Below are positions 8,694 to 16,783 of a DNA stretch of 38,026 nucleotides, in pieces; within the stretch, counting starts at the first letter, position 1; each line of letters opens with the position of its first letter. A model generated the notes under the pieces. The model searched no databases, had not been told where the DNA came from, and worked only from the letters and a program-made list of their open reading frames with translations. The position numbers and the translations under genes are program-made. Origin of the DNA: an uncultured Porphyromonadaceae bacterium (lineage in GTDB: Bacteria; Bacteroidota; Bacteroidia; Bacteroidales; Muribaculaceae); NCBI GenBank assembly GCA_900550645.1, contig URTA01000020.1, positions 1-38,026 on the forward strand, given 5' to 3'.

Positions 8694-9298
8694 CTATATT
8701 CTGGCAACTGATACGCGCTTACGTCAAAATCGGGCTGTTCGGGTTCGGCGGCGGATATGCCATGCTCTCGCTGGTGCAGAACGAGGTCGTTGGCCACGGC
8801 TGGATTACCGAGCAGACGTTTACCGACATCGTGGCTGTTTCGCAGATGACCCCGGGCCCGATAGGCATCAACTCCGCGACATACATAGGCTATGCCGCCC
8901 CGGCGAGCGTCAATCCCGAATTGTCTGCCGTGTGGTGGGGGCTGCTCGGCTCTTGCATCGCCACGCTTGCCGTGGTGCTGCCCTCGTTCTTCCTCGTCCT
9001 CTACAGCTCGCATTTCATACGCCGCCACCAGGACAGCGGCGTCATCAAGGCGGTTTTCTCCGGGTTGCGTCCCGTCGTGGTCGGGCTGATAGCCTCGGCG
9101 GCGATACTGCTGATGAACGGGCCAAACTTCAACCCGAACAACATAAACTGGCAACTTATCACTAATATAATAATATGTATAGCAGCGTTTTGCCTCGTGT
9201 TTTTCCGCATACCGTGGCGAGGTAAGCGCATCAAACTGCATCCTATCCTCGTCATCACACTGGCAGGGATAGCCGGATTTATCATTTATGGACTATAA
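8690..9298 (+). CDS. Chromate transporter family protein, subunit 2
   Basis: This is the second single-CHR-domain protein (202 residues) and a homologue of its neighbour. It has YVKIGLFGFGGGYAMLSLVQ followed by SQMTPGPIGINSATYIGY and several membrane helices. The start overlaps the stop of subunit 1 (ATGA), which implies translational coupling and a heteromeric transporter. Its 3' end overlaps folC by 11 bases, so all three genes are probably one transcript. The substrate cannot be read from the sequence. Confidence 0.87.
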   Translation: MTIFWQLIRAYVKIGLFGFGGGYAMLSLVQNEVVGHGWITEQTFTDIVAVSQMTPGPIGINSATYIGYAAPASVNPELSAVWWGLLGSCIATLAVVLPSFFLVLYSSHFIRRHQDSGVIKAVFSGLRPVVVGLIASAAILLMNGPNFNPNNINWQLITNIIICIAAFCLVFFRIPWRGKRIKLHPILVITLAGIAGFIIYGL

Positions 9299-10583
9299 CG
9301 AATCATTAGAGTACCTCTACCGCCAGCTGCCGATGTTTTCACGCATCGGTGCAGCCGCTTACAAACCAGGGCTTCAGACCAGCGAAAAACTTGACGCTTT
9401 TTTCGGCCACCCGCACCGCCGCTTCAAGTCTATTCACGTTGCCGGAACTAACGGCAAGGGCAGCTGCTCACACGCCATAGCCGCTGTCCTGCAGTCGCAG
9501 GGCTACAAGACTGCCCTCTACACCTCGCCGCACCTCGTCGATTTCCGCGAGCGCATACGCATCAACGGCGACATGATACCGCAGGACAATGTGACCGATT
9601 TTGTCACTCGTTTCATTGCCTGCGGCTACGACGGGCACCCCTCATTCTTCGAGCTGACCATGATGATGGCTTTCGACTGGTTCAGCGCAGAGCGCGTTGA
9701 CTATGCCGTCATTGAGGTGGGCATGGGCGGACGGCTCGACTCGACCAACATCATAACCCCGATCGGCTGCGTCATCACCAACATATCCAAAGACCATACG
9801 CAGTTTCTCGGCGACACCCTGCCCAAAATCGCGTCGGAAAAAGCCGGCATCATCAAGCCTGGCATCCCCGTTGTGATAGGGGAGGCAGAAGGCGAGATAC
9901 GTGACGTGTTCATGCGCAAGGCAGAGGAGTGCAATGCCGCAATCACATTCGCCGAAGAGGAGAACGCCTCGCTCCAAGCCGTCAACACTCCCGAAGGGTG
10001 GCAATGCACCACAGCCGAGGGGCTGCAGTTCACATTTCCCCTCGGCGGCGACTACCAGCGCAAGAACATCGCCACCGTACTCACTGCAGTCAACATGCTG
10101 CGCCGTCAGGGCGTGCATATCGAGGACACGTCGATAGTGCGCGGACTTGCCAACGTGCCGCGCCTTACCGGCCTCATGGGACGCTGGTCAATACTTGACC
10201 GCGAACCCCTCACCATTGCCGACACCGGACACAACGAAGCTGGGCTGACCTACAACATGGCGCAGCTGCGCCAGCTCATCGCCGCCAAGCCCGCCGGTGC
10301 GCGTCTGCGCATGGTGATAGGCTTTGTCGCCGACAAGGACATCGACAACATACTCTGCCTGTTCCCAAAGGATGCCAACTATTACCTGACGCAAGCAGCG
10401 ATACCCAGGGCGTTGGCAGTTGAGGAACTCGCGAAACGCGCCGCCGCGCACGGACTCCACGGCTGCACCTTCCAGACAGTCCCCGAAGCCGTTGCAGCCG
10501 CTCGCGCCGACGCAACGGCCGACGACATCATCTACATCGGCGGCTCCACCTTCATCGTCGCCGACCACCTCGCAGCAGAGTAG
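9288..10583 (+). CDS. folC: Folylpolyglutamate synthase / dihydrofolate synthase
   Basis: FolC adds glutamate to dihydropteroate and extends polyglutamate tails on folates, using ATP, in the cytoplasm. This 431-residue protein has the Mur-ligase-fold P-loop VAGTNGKGS at 51-59, then SPHLVDFRERIRING, the FELTMMMAF segment, VIEVGMGGRLDSTN and ITNISKDHTQFLGDT, and a C-terminal domain with DTGHNEAG. All are in the expected order. Its ATG lies inside the end of the transporter gene, so expression is probably coupled to it. After the stop come three compact hairpins without T-runs. Confidence 0.95.
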   Translation: MDYNESLEYLYRQLPMFSRIGAAAYKPGLQTSEKLDAFFGHPHRRFKSIHVAGTNGKGSCSHAIAAVLQSQGYKTALYTSPHLVDFRERIRINGDMIPQDNVTDFVTRFIACGYDGHPSFFELTMMMAFDWFSAERVDYAVIEVGMGGRLDSTNIITPIGCVITNISKDHTQFLGDTLPKIASEKAGIIKPGIPVVIGEAEGEIRDVFMRKAEECNAAITFAEEENASLQAVNTPEGWQCTTAEGLQFTFPLGGDYQRKNIATVLTAVNMLRRQGVHIEDTSIVRGLANVPRLTGLMGRWSILDREPLTIADTGHNEAGLTYNMAQLRQLIAAKPAGARLRMVIGFVADKDIDNILCLFPKDANYYLTQAAIPRALAVEELAKRAAAHGLHGCTFQTVPEAVAAARADATADDIIYIGGSTFIVADHLAAE

Positions 10584-10691
10584 GGACACGGAGTGTCGTG
10601 TCCGCTGGGGTATTGGCGTAATTATTTGATTTACTGTAATTTGATTTGCGAATGATGTTCGCAAATGTAAGGACGCACCCTGTGTGCGTCC
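10584..10691. repeat. Three consecutive short hairpins after folC
   Basis: Stem arms are GGACACG/CGTGTCC (10584-10590 with 10097+6, that is 10597-10603), ATTTGCGAA/TTCGCAAAT (10644-10652 with 10658-10666), and GGACGCAC/GTGCGTCC (10671-10678 with 10684-10691). Loops are 5-6 nt. None is followed by a T-run. The first and third share the GGAC...GTCC ends and look like members of one intergenic palindrome family. They may stabilise or end the folC transcript. Confidence 0.6.
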
Positions 10692-10822
10692 GCCCCTGCT
10701 ATTGGCAAAACTACTTCACCGCAACTGCGTCAAGACCATGGGAGAATTGTACTGCTGTGAACGCTATTCTCTCACATGCCTGTAATGCCGAGCGGTTAAA
10801 GCAATCTTGCGACTAAAATGTG

Positions 10823-10841
10823 TTTCTCTTGCCAAGAGAAA
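10823..10841. repeat. Palindrome 1 upstream of the island (TTTCTCTTG core)
   Basis: Perfect 9-nt arms, TTTCTCTTG and CAAGAGAAA, flank one central C. The same arm sequence recurs in the larger palindrome about 200 bp downstream. The symmetry and reuse suggest a binding site for a dimeric regulator or recombinase. Confidence 0.65.
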
Positions 10842-11020
10842 TTGACTACGCCGCAAAATTACTGCTTTTTCGGCATATATACAATAATTGCTGGAAAAAT
10901 AATCTCCAACAGCGTTCATTGCGCGAATATTTCTGCTAACTGATTTAGCACTCGTTTCAACCCCGACTTTATATCCGCGTCCACGCTTCGCAACATTCTG
11001 ACCGACAGACAATTATCTTG

Positions 11021-11049
11021 ATGTATTTCTCTTGGCAAGAGAAATACAT
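11021..11049. repeat. Palindrome 2, 29 bp, just upstream of the GHKL ATPase gene
   Basis: Perfect 14-nt arms, ATGTATTTCTCTTG and CAAGAGAAATACAT, flank one central G. It contains the whole arm of palindrome 1 and ends 58 bases before the ATG at 11108. Near-perfect symmetry with a 1-nt centre fits an operator better than an RNA hairpin, since a 1-nt loop cannot close. Confidence 0.7.
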
Positions 11050-11107
11050 TTTCTTCCGCATCAAGATGTTGACTATCAAATAATTGATTATTCAAAAACA
11101 AATCGAC

Positions 11108-14100
11108 ATGAATAACGAATATCGGTCGTTTGACGAGATAAGTCAAAAACTTCATCTTAAGCAGGACGCAACGAAAATTCTACAGTTGCTTTGTCAGATA
11201 AGAGAGAGCCCCTCGTCTTCTGCTAAAAGATGGGTTTGGGAGCTTCTCCAAAATGCTAAAGATATATCCAATAGAGTTGGTCGAGTTTCAATTGAAATTG
11301 AGCTCGTATCAAAAGACACATTGCAGTTCCGTCATAATGGAAAGCCTTTTTCTATGGATAACCTTATGGCTCTTGTTTATCAAGTTAGCTCAAAACAATC
11401 TGATAATTCCGAAGGTCAGACGGGCAAATTTGGAACAGGTTTTATTTGCACCCACTTATTGTCTGACATAATCGAAGTTTCGGGTGTGCTATTATGCCTG
11501 AGTGGGGTGTATAGAAGATTCAACATTGATTTAGATCGCAGTGGCGAAAGTGCTGAGGAATTGAAGCCTCGCATTCAAGAATCTCTGAAATATCTAAAGT
11601 CACTTGAGACTGGAGATAATGGTATCACGTGCTATGAAGCTAACCGGACTGAGGATTCCTTCGATACTATCTTCACATATCATCTTACCACTCCTGAGAA
11701 ACGCAAGGCAGCAGAAGCGGGTATTGGAGACCTCATTAATACACTGCCTATCACGTTGGTTGCACAATCTAAAAAAATCAAGCAGGTTCGTGTAATTGAT
11801 AGAGTGAATGGGACTGATGAGGTCTATGAGTGTAATTCATACGATGTTGATGCCAATGTGTTGCGTTCGGAAATCTCGATAAATGGAAAAGTAGCAAAGA
11901 CTTTTGTCACATATAAGACGGGTGAGTTGGAGTTGACTATCGAGGTTGGAAATGATGAGGCTGCGTTTAATCTCGTGAAAAGAGATAAGGATAGCCCTGC
12001 ACTGTATCGTGATTTCCCTCTGATTGGTTCAGAGAAGTTCTACTTCCCCTATACTCTGAACGGATTCAATTTGAATCCTACTGAGAGACGTAATGGTATC
12101 TTACTGAACAGTCAGGACAGCCCAAGCGCATGCCGCAACAGAGCGATAATTGACCGTGCGATTGACGCTGTAATAAGTTTCAATGAATGGTTGATAAGCC
12201 ATGGTGCAAACAATCGTTATCTCCTTGCAAGTTCGAGACGCCCAGAATCTCCTGATAAGTATGACGAAATAGCGGAAGACTGGATTGAGAATCTTCAAAA
12301 GAGCTGGAGACAAAGATTGTTGTCACAAGAACTGGTCGAGACAAATAGTGGTTTTGCTCGATTGGAAAATCTGTCGTTGCCAATATTCCAAACCTCTAAG
12401 GAGGACAGAGAGGAATTTTTCAGAATTGTGTCGGAGAACTACATCGGAAGAGGTGTATTGCCAAAGTCTGAGAACCTTCTCGGTTGGATTGAGGCAATTG
12501 GACCAAATTCTGAATATGAAAGCTGGGAAGCAAAGCTCAAATATGAGATAGATGATTTCCTCAATGACATTCAGTCTAAAGGCAGTCTTTCCAATCTTTG
12601 TGAGGCTACTGGTAAGTCTAAGTCTGATATTGTTTCGTGGCTAAATCGAGTGTATCGATTCCTCGTTGACAAGAAACTCATAGACAAGTTTGATGAATAT
12701 TCGATCCTTCCTAATCAGAATGGCGATTTCAAACTCCTGAAGGAACTGAAATCAGATTTCAATAAACGAATCCCTTCGGTTCTAAAAGGCATCTATAATG
12801 GAGTTAAGAGTGATGCCAGTTCATATATTGAGAATGTGTTGCTTGACAATGATGTAGACGCATTAGTTTTCAACAATGCCATATCCATATATGGGCTGAA
12901 TGAAATGATAGCATCGCTCAATGTGTCCATTAAAGAGGGTAGCGAAACTACTCGCAGCAGCGTGGCGTTTGGGATAATAGCGTTGTATCCCGACTCATGC
13001 AGTGAGGCATTCTCAAAAAGGCGGGCTGGAATGTATGAGTTCACCACGGCTTTCCAATCAATGTCCGAGCGAAATTCAATCAGTGTTGACAATGAGGAAT
13101 TGTGGAAAGAAGCTGATGAGTACTGGTTCAAGCATTGCGCGGAACTGATTCAATCCAAGGAAGATATAGCTGGGCTGTCATCTTTGGTTCGTATGTCAGA
13201 AGGTGAGACACTTGAATGGCTGAATCGTTTGATGGCATACTATCGTGAAAATTCCCACGGAGATCTGCTGAAGGAGTACGCAGTGTTCCCAAATCAAAAA
13301 CTCGAATTCAAGAAACTCGAATACCTTCATTATGACAATGACATTGATGAAGAGTACAAGACACTGGTAGAATATATATCAAGCGAAACAGAGACCAAGG
13401 ATAATTATCGCCCGAAACTTCTGCACAGAGCAATCCGAGGCTATGAGCAGCACAATCCTCTTGGTCTGAATGACTTATATGAGGAGGTGGTCAAGGCGTT
13501 TGATGAGAGTAATGACTCTCGTCGTAATCGAATTGCGACTCAAACAATAATCCTGTTGCCTCAGGACAAGAGTGACGACTCATCGTTTTTTCAACTCTAC
13601 AAGTTTGCCAAAGATCTGTTTGGTGAACAGATTCCAGTTCAGAAACTGGTAGCCAAATCCACTGGTTTCAAATGGGAATTTGCTCGAAAATTCTATATCA
13701 ACAAAATCTCCAAGACGATTGCAGAGTCCCAAAATGTCGAAGGTCTCAAGTCGCGACTTTGCTTAGGTAATATGACAGAGGATGCGGTTGTCAAGTGGGT
13801 CAACAATTTCATCGAAGTTGTACATTCAATCAATAATCCAACTTATTGGAGCATCATAACGGATGAAAACAATGGAAATGGAATTTGGCTGAACCAAAAA
13901 ATGGAGTTCTGTTGTTTTCAGGATGTACGCAAAGAAGATTCAATTCCCGATGGACTTAAGGAAGTTGCCCTTAATAAATGGGTCGGAATTGACTATCGCG
14001 AAAAACTGTTTGTTGATTCGTCCTCTGTCGTAGCTGGCTATCTTAAAACTCCAATACTGGCAGTTGAGGAGGTCGGTCAGAATATTGATGCGAAGATAAA

Positions 14101-14980
14101 AGAGTATGATGGGGACAAGCAAAACAAAGAGTTTGCTGACTTGATTTTCAAGGTTAGGACACTGTGTGATTCCAACAAGCGGCTCAGTGATGTGATGATT
14201 TTTTTCCAGACAAACAAAAATCAACTTATAGTATGGTCACTTAGCAGTGGGAAAACATTGGATATTGTAGGTAGTTTGGTGCAAGCTGGAGAGGATAAAC
14301 TCGAACAGCTCAATGCCATTGTAGAAGCTGGCTTCACCGCAGATGAACTTGCCATAATCGCGACTAATAAATTGGGTGATAAGGAACTTGCGGTTCGTGC
14401 CGAAGACGGTGAGGAAGTCAATATCTCGCTTACAGATACTCAGTATGGTGGACTGTCCGAAAATGAGATTTGCGCTGCACTAATCGAAGCGAAAAAGGCT
14501 GTCAAAGTTGAACTTGAAAAACAAGGATTTAGATTCACAAAAGATATTTGCAAGGACGCATACGGCAATATCTATGGTGTGATGAAAGAAGATAAAGATC
14601 GAGGTATCGATGTCGAGTATCCTTTGGTTGTTCATAGCTATAAATGGCAGAACAGACCATTCAGCCTGACTGTATTCGACTGGGAGCAACTGGCTCGACC
14701 CAATTCTATGCTTTGGATTAACACCCGCGAAGGTGTTCAGTGCATACCTTTCTATGAATTGATGAAGGGCAAAACGATCAACATCAGTTTTGATGCCTCC
14801 AACTTTGACTATGCGGATAGATGCAAAGCTCTTGCCCGGACTCTTCGATATTTCAAAGGATTGAATTTTGATTTTGGGTTGATGCACCCGAATTGCTCCA
14901 GCAAGGCGGAGGTGTTCATGAAACCAGAAAAGCCGCTTGATGAAACCCTCGGCTCTGACAATGCAGATTCGATGATGTGA
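11108..14980 (+). CDS. Large sacsin/NO VEIN-like GHKL ATPase, putative defence protein
   Basis: This 1290-residue protein has an N-terminal Hsp90/GHKL-type ATPase domain. The N-box ELLQNAKD is at 45-52, HNGKPFS at 76-82 replaces the usual DNGxG, and the ATP lid TGKFGTGF is at 105-112. HxGKPF followed by a GKFGxGF lid is the sacsin/NO VEIN form. A long helical middle region has no motif I recognise. The last 170 residues or so (near VVHSYKWQNRPFSLTVFDWE) resemble the NO VEIN C-terminal domain (DUF3883, PD-(D/E)XK-like), but the catalytic positions look altered. No signal or membrane segment is seen. The ATG at 11108 is preferred to a TTG 24 bases upstream. The gene is A/T-richer than its neighbours and is followed after 16 bp by a helicase. 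A role in defence is inferred from this architecture, not shown. Confidence 0.72.
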   Translation: MNNEYRSFDEISQKLHLKQDATKILQLLCQIRESPSSSAKRWVWELLQNAKDISNRVGRVSIEIELVSKDTLQFRHNGKPFSMDNLMALVYQVSSKQSDNSEGQTGKFGTGFICTHLLSDIIEVSGVLLCLSGVYRRFNIDLDRSGESAEELKPRIQESLKYLKSLETGDNGITCYEANRTEDSFDTIFTYHLTTPEKRKAAEAGIGDLINTLPITLVAQSKKIKQVRVIDRVNGTDEVYECNSYDVDANVLRSEISINGKVAKTFVTYKTGELELTIEVGNDEAAFNLVKRDKDSPALYRDFPLIGSEKFYFPYTLNGFNLNPTERRNGILLNSQDSPSACRNRAIIDRAIDAVISFNEWLISHGANNRYLLASSRRPESPDKYDEIAEDWIENLQKSWRQRLLSQELVETNSGFARLENLSLPIFQTSKEDREEFFRIVSENYIGRGVLPKSENLLGWIEAIGPNSEYESWEAKLKYEIDDFLNDIQSKGSLSNLCEATGKSKSDIVSWLNRVYRFLVDKKLIDKFDEYSILPNQNGDFKLLKELKSDFNKRIPSVLKGIYNGVKSDASSYIENVLLDNDVDALVFNNAISIYGLNEMIASLNVSIKEGSETTRSSVAFGIIALYPDSCSEAFSKRRAGMYEFTTAFQSMSERNSISVDNEELWKEADEYWFKHCAELIQSKEDIAGLSSLVRMSEGETLEWLNRLMAYYRENSHGDLLKEYAVFPNQKLEFKKLEYLHYDNDIDEEYKTLVEYISSETETKDNYRPKLLHRAIRGYEQHNPLGLNDLYEEVVKAFDESNDSRRNRIATQTIILLPQDKSDDSSFFQLYKFAKDLFGEQIPVQKLVAKSTGFKWEFARKFYINKISKTIAESQNVEGLKSRLCLGNMTEDAVVKWVNNFIEVVHSINNPTYWSIITDENNGNGIWLNQKMEFCCFQDVRKEDSIPDGLKEVALNKWVGIDYREKLFVDSSSVVAGYLKTPILAVEEVGQNIDAKIKEYDGDKQNKEFADLIFKVRTLCDSNKRLSDVMIFFQTNKNQLIVWSLSSGKTLDIVGSLVQAGEDKLEQLNAIVEAGFTADELAIIATNKLGDKELAVRAEDGEEVNISLTDTQYGGLSENEICAALIEAKKAVKVELEKQGFRFTKDICKDAYGNIYGVMKEDKDRGIDVEYPLVVHSYKWQNRPFSLTVFDWEQLARPNSMLWINTREGVQCIPFYELMKGKTINISFDASNFDYADRCKALARTLRYFKGLNFDFGLMHPNCSSKAEVFMKPEKPLDETLGSDNADSMM

Positions 14981-14996
14981 TATTAGTACTGTACTG

Positions 14997-16772
14997 ATGC
15001 AACTTGACCGACAAAAGCATTGGCAATTTCTCGAGGATGAACTTCGCGCCCAAACGGAGGTGTTTGAACAGAAGTTTAATGCTGAGGCTCGGTCATTGTT
15101 GACAGAGTCAGAGGAGATGTTTGTAGGCCAATTCCTGTCATTAAAAGATGGGGTAATGGTCATGAAGTTCCCGAATTCTCGTAACCTCCCCCGAAAGGGG
15201 GAGCATCTTTTTTGTATGGTATTGCCCAAGGATTTGCGCAATTACCGTAATTGGGGCAGTAAAACATATCGCGATTTGTTCAACGAGCGATTCAAGGGTA
15301 CTGAGTGTGCTTGTGTTTGGATTGCAAAGTCAGATGACCCTCGGTTTTCTCTTGTCGGTTTCCGAAAGGTTGAATTAGAGTTCGCCGATTTCCTTGTTGA
15401 CAATAATGCGCAAGGGACTATATTGGTATTCGCGCCGCAACGACCGCCTATTGACTATATCGCGAACTTGCAACGGCTTGTGAATGACCGTAATAGTCTG
15501 GCAGTTGCATCGGTATTAGATGCTGATTATGTTCATCGGAAATGGTCGGCTGTGCCTATTCGCAATAAGGATGTAGCTTCATTTGTGAGAAAGCAGCTGG
15601 CCTTGTCTGATACTATGATTTTGCAAGGTCCTCCAGGAACAGGCAAGACATATATGATTGCTCAATTTTGCGAGATGCTTTGTGCAGAGGGCAAGTCTGT
15701 ATTGGTAACAGCACTTACCAACAGAGCTCTTATGGAAATTGCGGAGAAACCATCTCTGAAACAGTTGCTGACTGTTGGCAAGATAATGAAAACCAACATG
15801 ACATCTGATGAAAGCAATGAATTGCCCAAGTTAGAGCCGATTAAGCATATAGTGCCTATCCCAGGGAGTTTGGTGTTGTCAACCTATTATATCGCAAGTG
15901 GTTTTGCCGCGGAATTGGGCAGTGATTCTCCGTTTGATTTTGTCATTATGGATGAGGCAAGCCAAGCATTGACAGCTATGTTTGCTGCTGCAAAGAAAAT
16001 CGGCAAAACCAATCTGTGGGTGGGTGATACGAAGCAGTTGTCTCCGATAGTTGCACTTAATGAGGATAGAATCCGTGATTTCGGGTATGCTGAAATGGTT
16101 GATGGTCTTGGTTTGCTTTCTGAAGCAAGTGCAAATCCGATATACCAGTTAACGACAACATACCGGTATGGTCAGCGTGCAGCGGATTACACGGGTTTAT
16201 TCTATAATGGCACGCTTGTCTCAAACGAAAATTCCTCAGTTGTGTATCTTGGGGGCATTGATCGGATTGTCAGTCGTCGAGGAGGCCCGGCTTTGGTATT
16301 GACAGACATGGGAATAAGTGATTATACCCCCAAATTCGCGATTCAGATGGCGACATATATTGTCGGTTGCATCATAAAGGAGTCGCCAAAGAAAAATGTC
16401 GCAGTATTGACTTGTATGATCCGGACTGTAAAAGCGTTGCAAAAGTCAATTATTCAAACTGTTGGTGCGCATAAAAACGTATTTGTCGAAACCATAGCTC
16501 GGGTTCAGGGGCTGACAACTGATGTTACAGTCCTTGTTATACCTAACGTATCATATATTAGGACATTAGAGCCGCATTTATTCAATGTGGCGACAAGCCG
16601 TGCAAAGGAGCATACAATAATTATCGCAGACAAGGACATAATGGGGTACTCGACTATGGATGCAGAAGTGCGGAGTTTCATCGAGAAACTCAGTCGAGAG
16701 CAAATGGTGTATGTTCCTGCAAGGTTGGATGCAAAAATGTTGACCGATAGCGGATTAGGTCTTTTAAGCTAA
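14997..16772 (+). CDS. SF1 helicase, Upf1/Dna2-like (AAA_11/AAA_12), partner of the GHKL ATPase
   Basis: This 591-residue protein has a full superfamily 1 helicase core: Walker A GPPGTGKT at 211-218, motif Ia with VLVTALTNRAL, Walker B DEASQ from residue 319, motif III GDTKQLSP, TTTYRYGQRAADY, a VQGLTTD segment and motif VI VATSRAKEH. The N-terminal 200 residues form a helix-rich start and a beta-barrel-like part, as in Upf1-like helicases. There is no extra nuclease domain, so any cutting activity would have to come from the partner or the host. It starts 16 bp after the GHKL gene and is surely co-transcribed. It ends 11 bp from the convergent sigma factor stop with no terminator between. 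A GC hairpin with a T-run sits inside the gene near its start (15186-15210). Confidence 0.85.
   Translation: MQLDRQKHWQFLEDELRAQTEVFEQKFNAEARSLLTESEEMFVGQFLSLKDGVMVMKFPNSRNLPRKGEHLFCMVLPKDLRNYRNWGSKTYRDLFNERFKGTECACVWIAKSDDPRFSLVGFRKVELEFADFLVDNNAQGTILVFAPQRPPIDYIANLQRLVNDRNSLAVASVLDADYVHRKWSAVPIRNKDVASFVRKQLALSDTMILQGPPGTGKTYMIAQFCEMLCAEGKSVLVTALTNRALMEIAEKPSLKQLLTVGKIMKTNMTSDESNELPKLEPIKHIVPIPGSLVLSTYYIASGFAAELGSDSPFDFVIMDEASQALTAMFAAAKKIGKTNLWVGDTKQLSPIVALNEDRIRDFGYAEMVDGLGLLSEASANPIYQLTTTYRYGQRAADYTGLFYNGTLVSNENSSVVYLGGIDRIVSRRGGPALVLTDMGISDYTPKFAIQMATYIVGCIIKESPKKNVAVLTCMIRTVKALQKSIIQTVGAHKNVFVETIARVQGLTTDVTVLVIPNVSYIRTLEPHLFNVATSRAKEHTIIIADKDIMGYSTMDAEVRSFIEKLSREQMVYVPARLDAKMLTDSGLGLLS
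15186..15213 (+). promoter_or_regulatory. Terminator-like hairpin inside the helicase gene
   Basis: CTCCCCC (15186-15192), a GAAA tetraloop, and GGGGGAG (15197-15203) are followed four bases later by a run of six T. By sequence it is a good intrinsic terminator, yet it lies about 190 bases inside an intact reading frame. It could attenuate helicase transcription or be chance; see findings. Confidence 0.4.
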
Positions 16773-16783
16773 AAAACGAGGGA

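Larger units (their letters stand above)
10584..11107. other. 524 bp non-coding junction between folC and the GHKL-helicase island
   Basis: No convincing gene lies here. Short minus-strand frames (10764-11012, 10916-11155) overlap each other and the palindromes and match nothing I know. The left third holds three hairpins and the right two thirds hold two related palindromes. Base composition changes here from the GC-rich folC side to the A/T-richer island side, so this is the likely left edge of an acquired segment. I found no integrase, tRNA end or direct-repeat attachment site. Confidence 0.6.

Noticed and set aside
11084..11107. TTG start 24 bases upstream for the GHKL ATPase
   Set aside because: The ATG at 11108 begins a normal N-terminus before the N-box; the extra eight residues have no conserved feature and TTG is a rare start here.
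10764..11155. Two overlapping minus-strand frames (82 and 79 codons) in the folC-island gap
   Set aside because: They overlap in different frames, cross both palindromes, match nothing known and have no promoter. A decayed small gene remains possible but cannot be supported.
10584..16783. Prophage or integrative element carrying the GHKL-helicase pair
   Set aside because: No integrase, transposase, tRNA, structural or conjugation gene and no flanking direct repeats were seen, so only a small genomic island can be supported.
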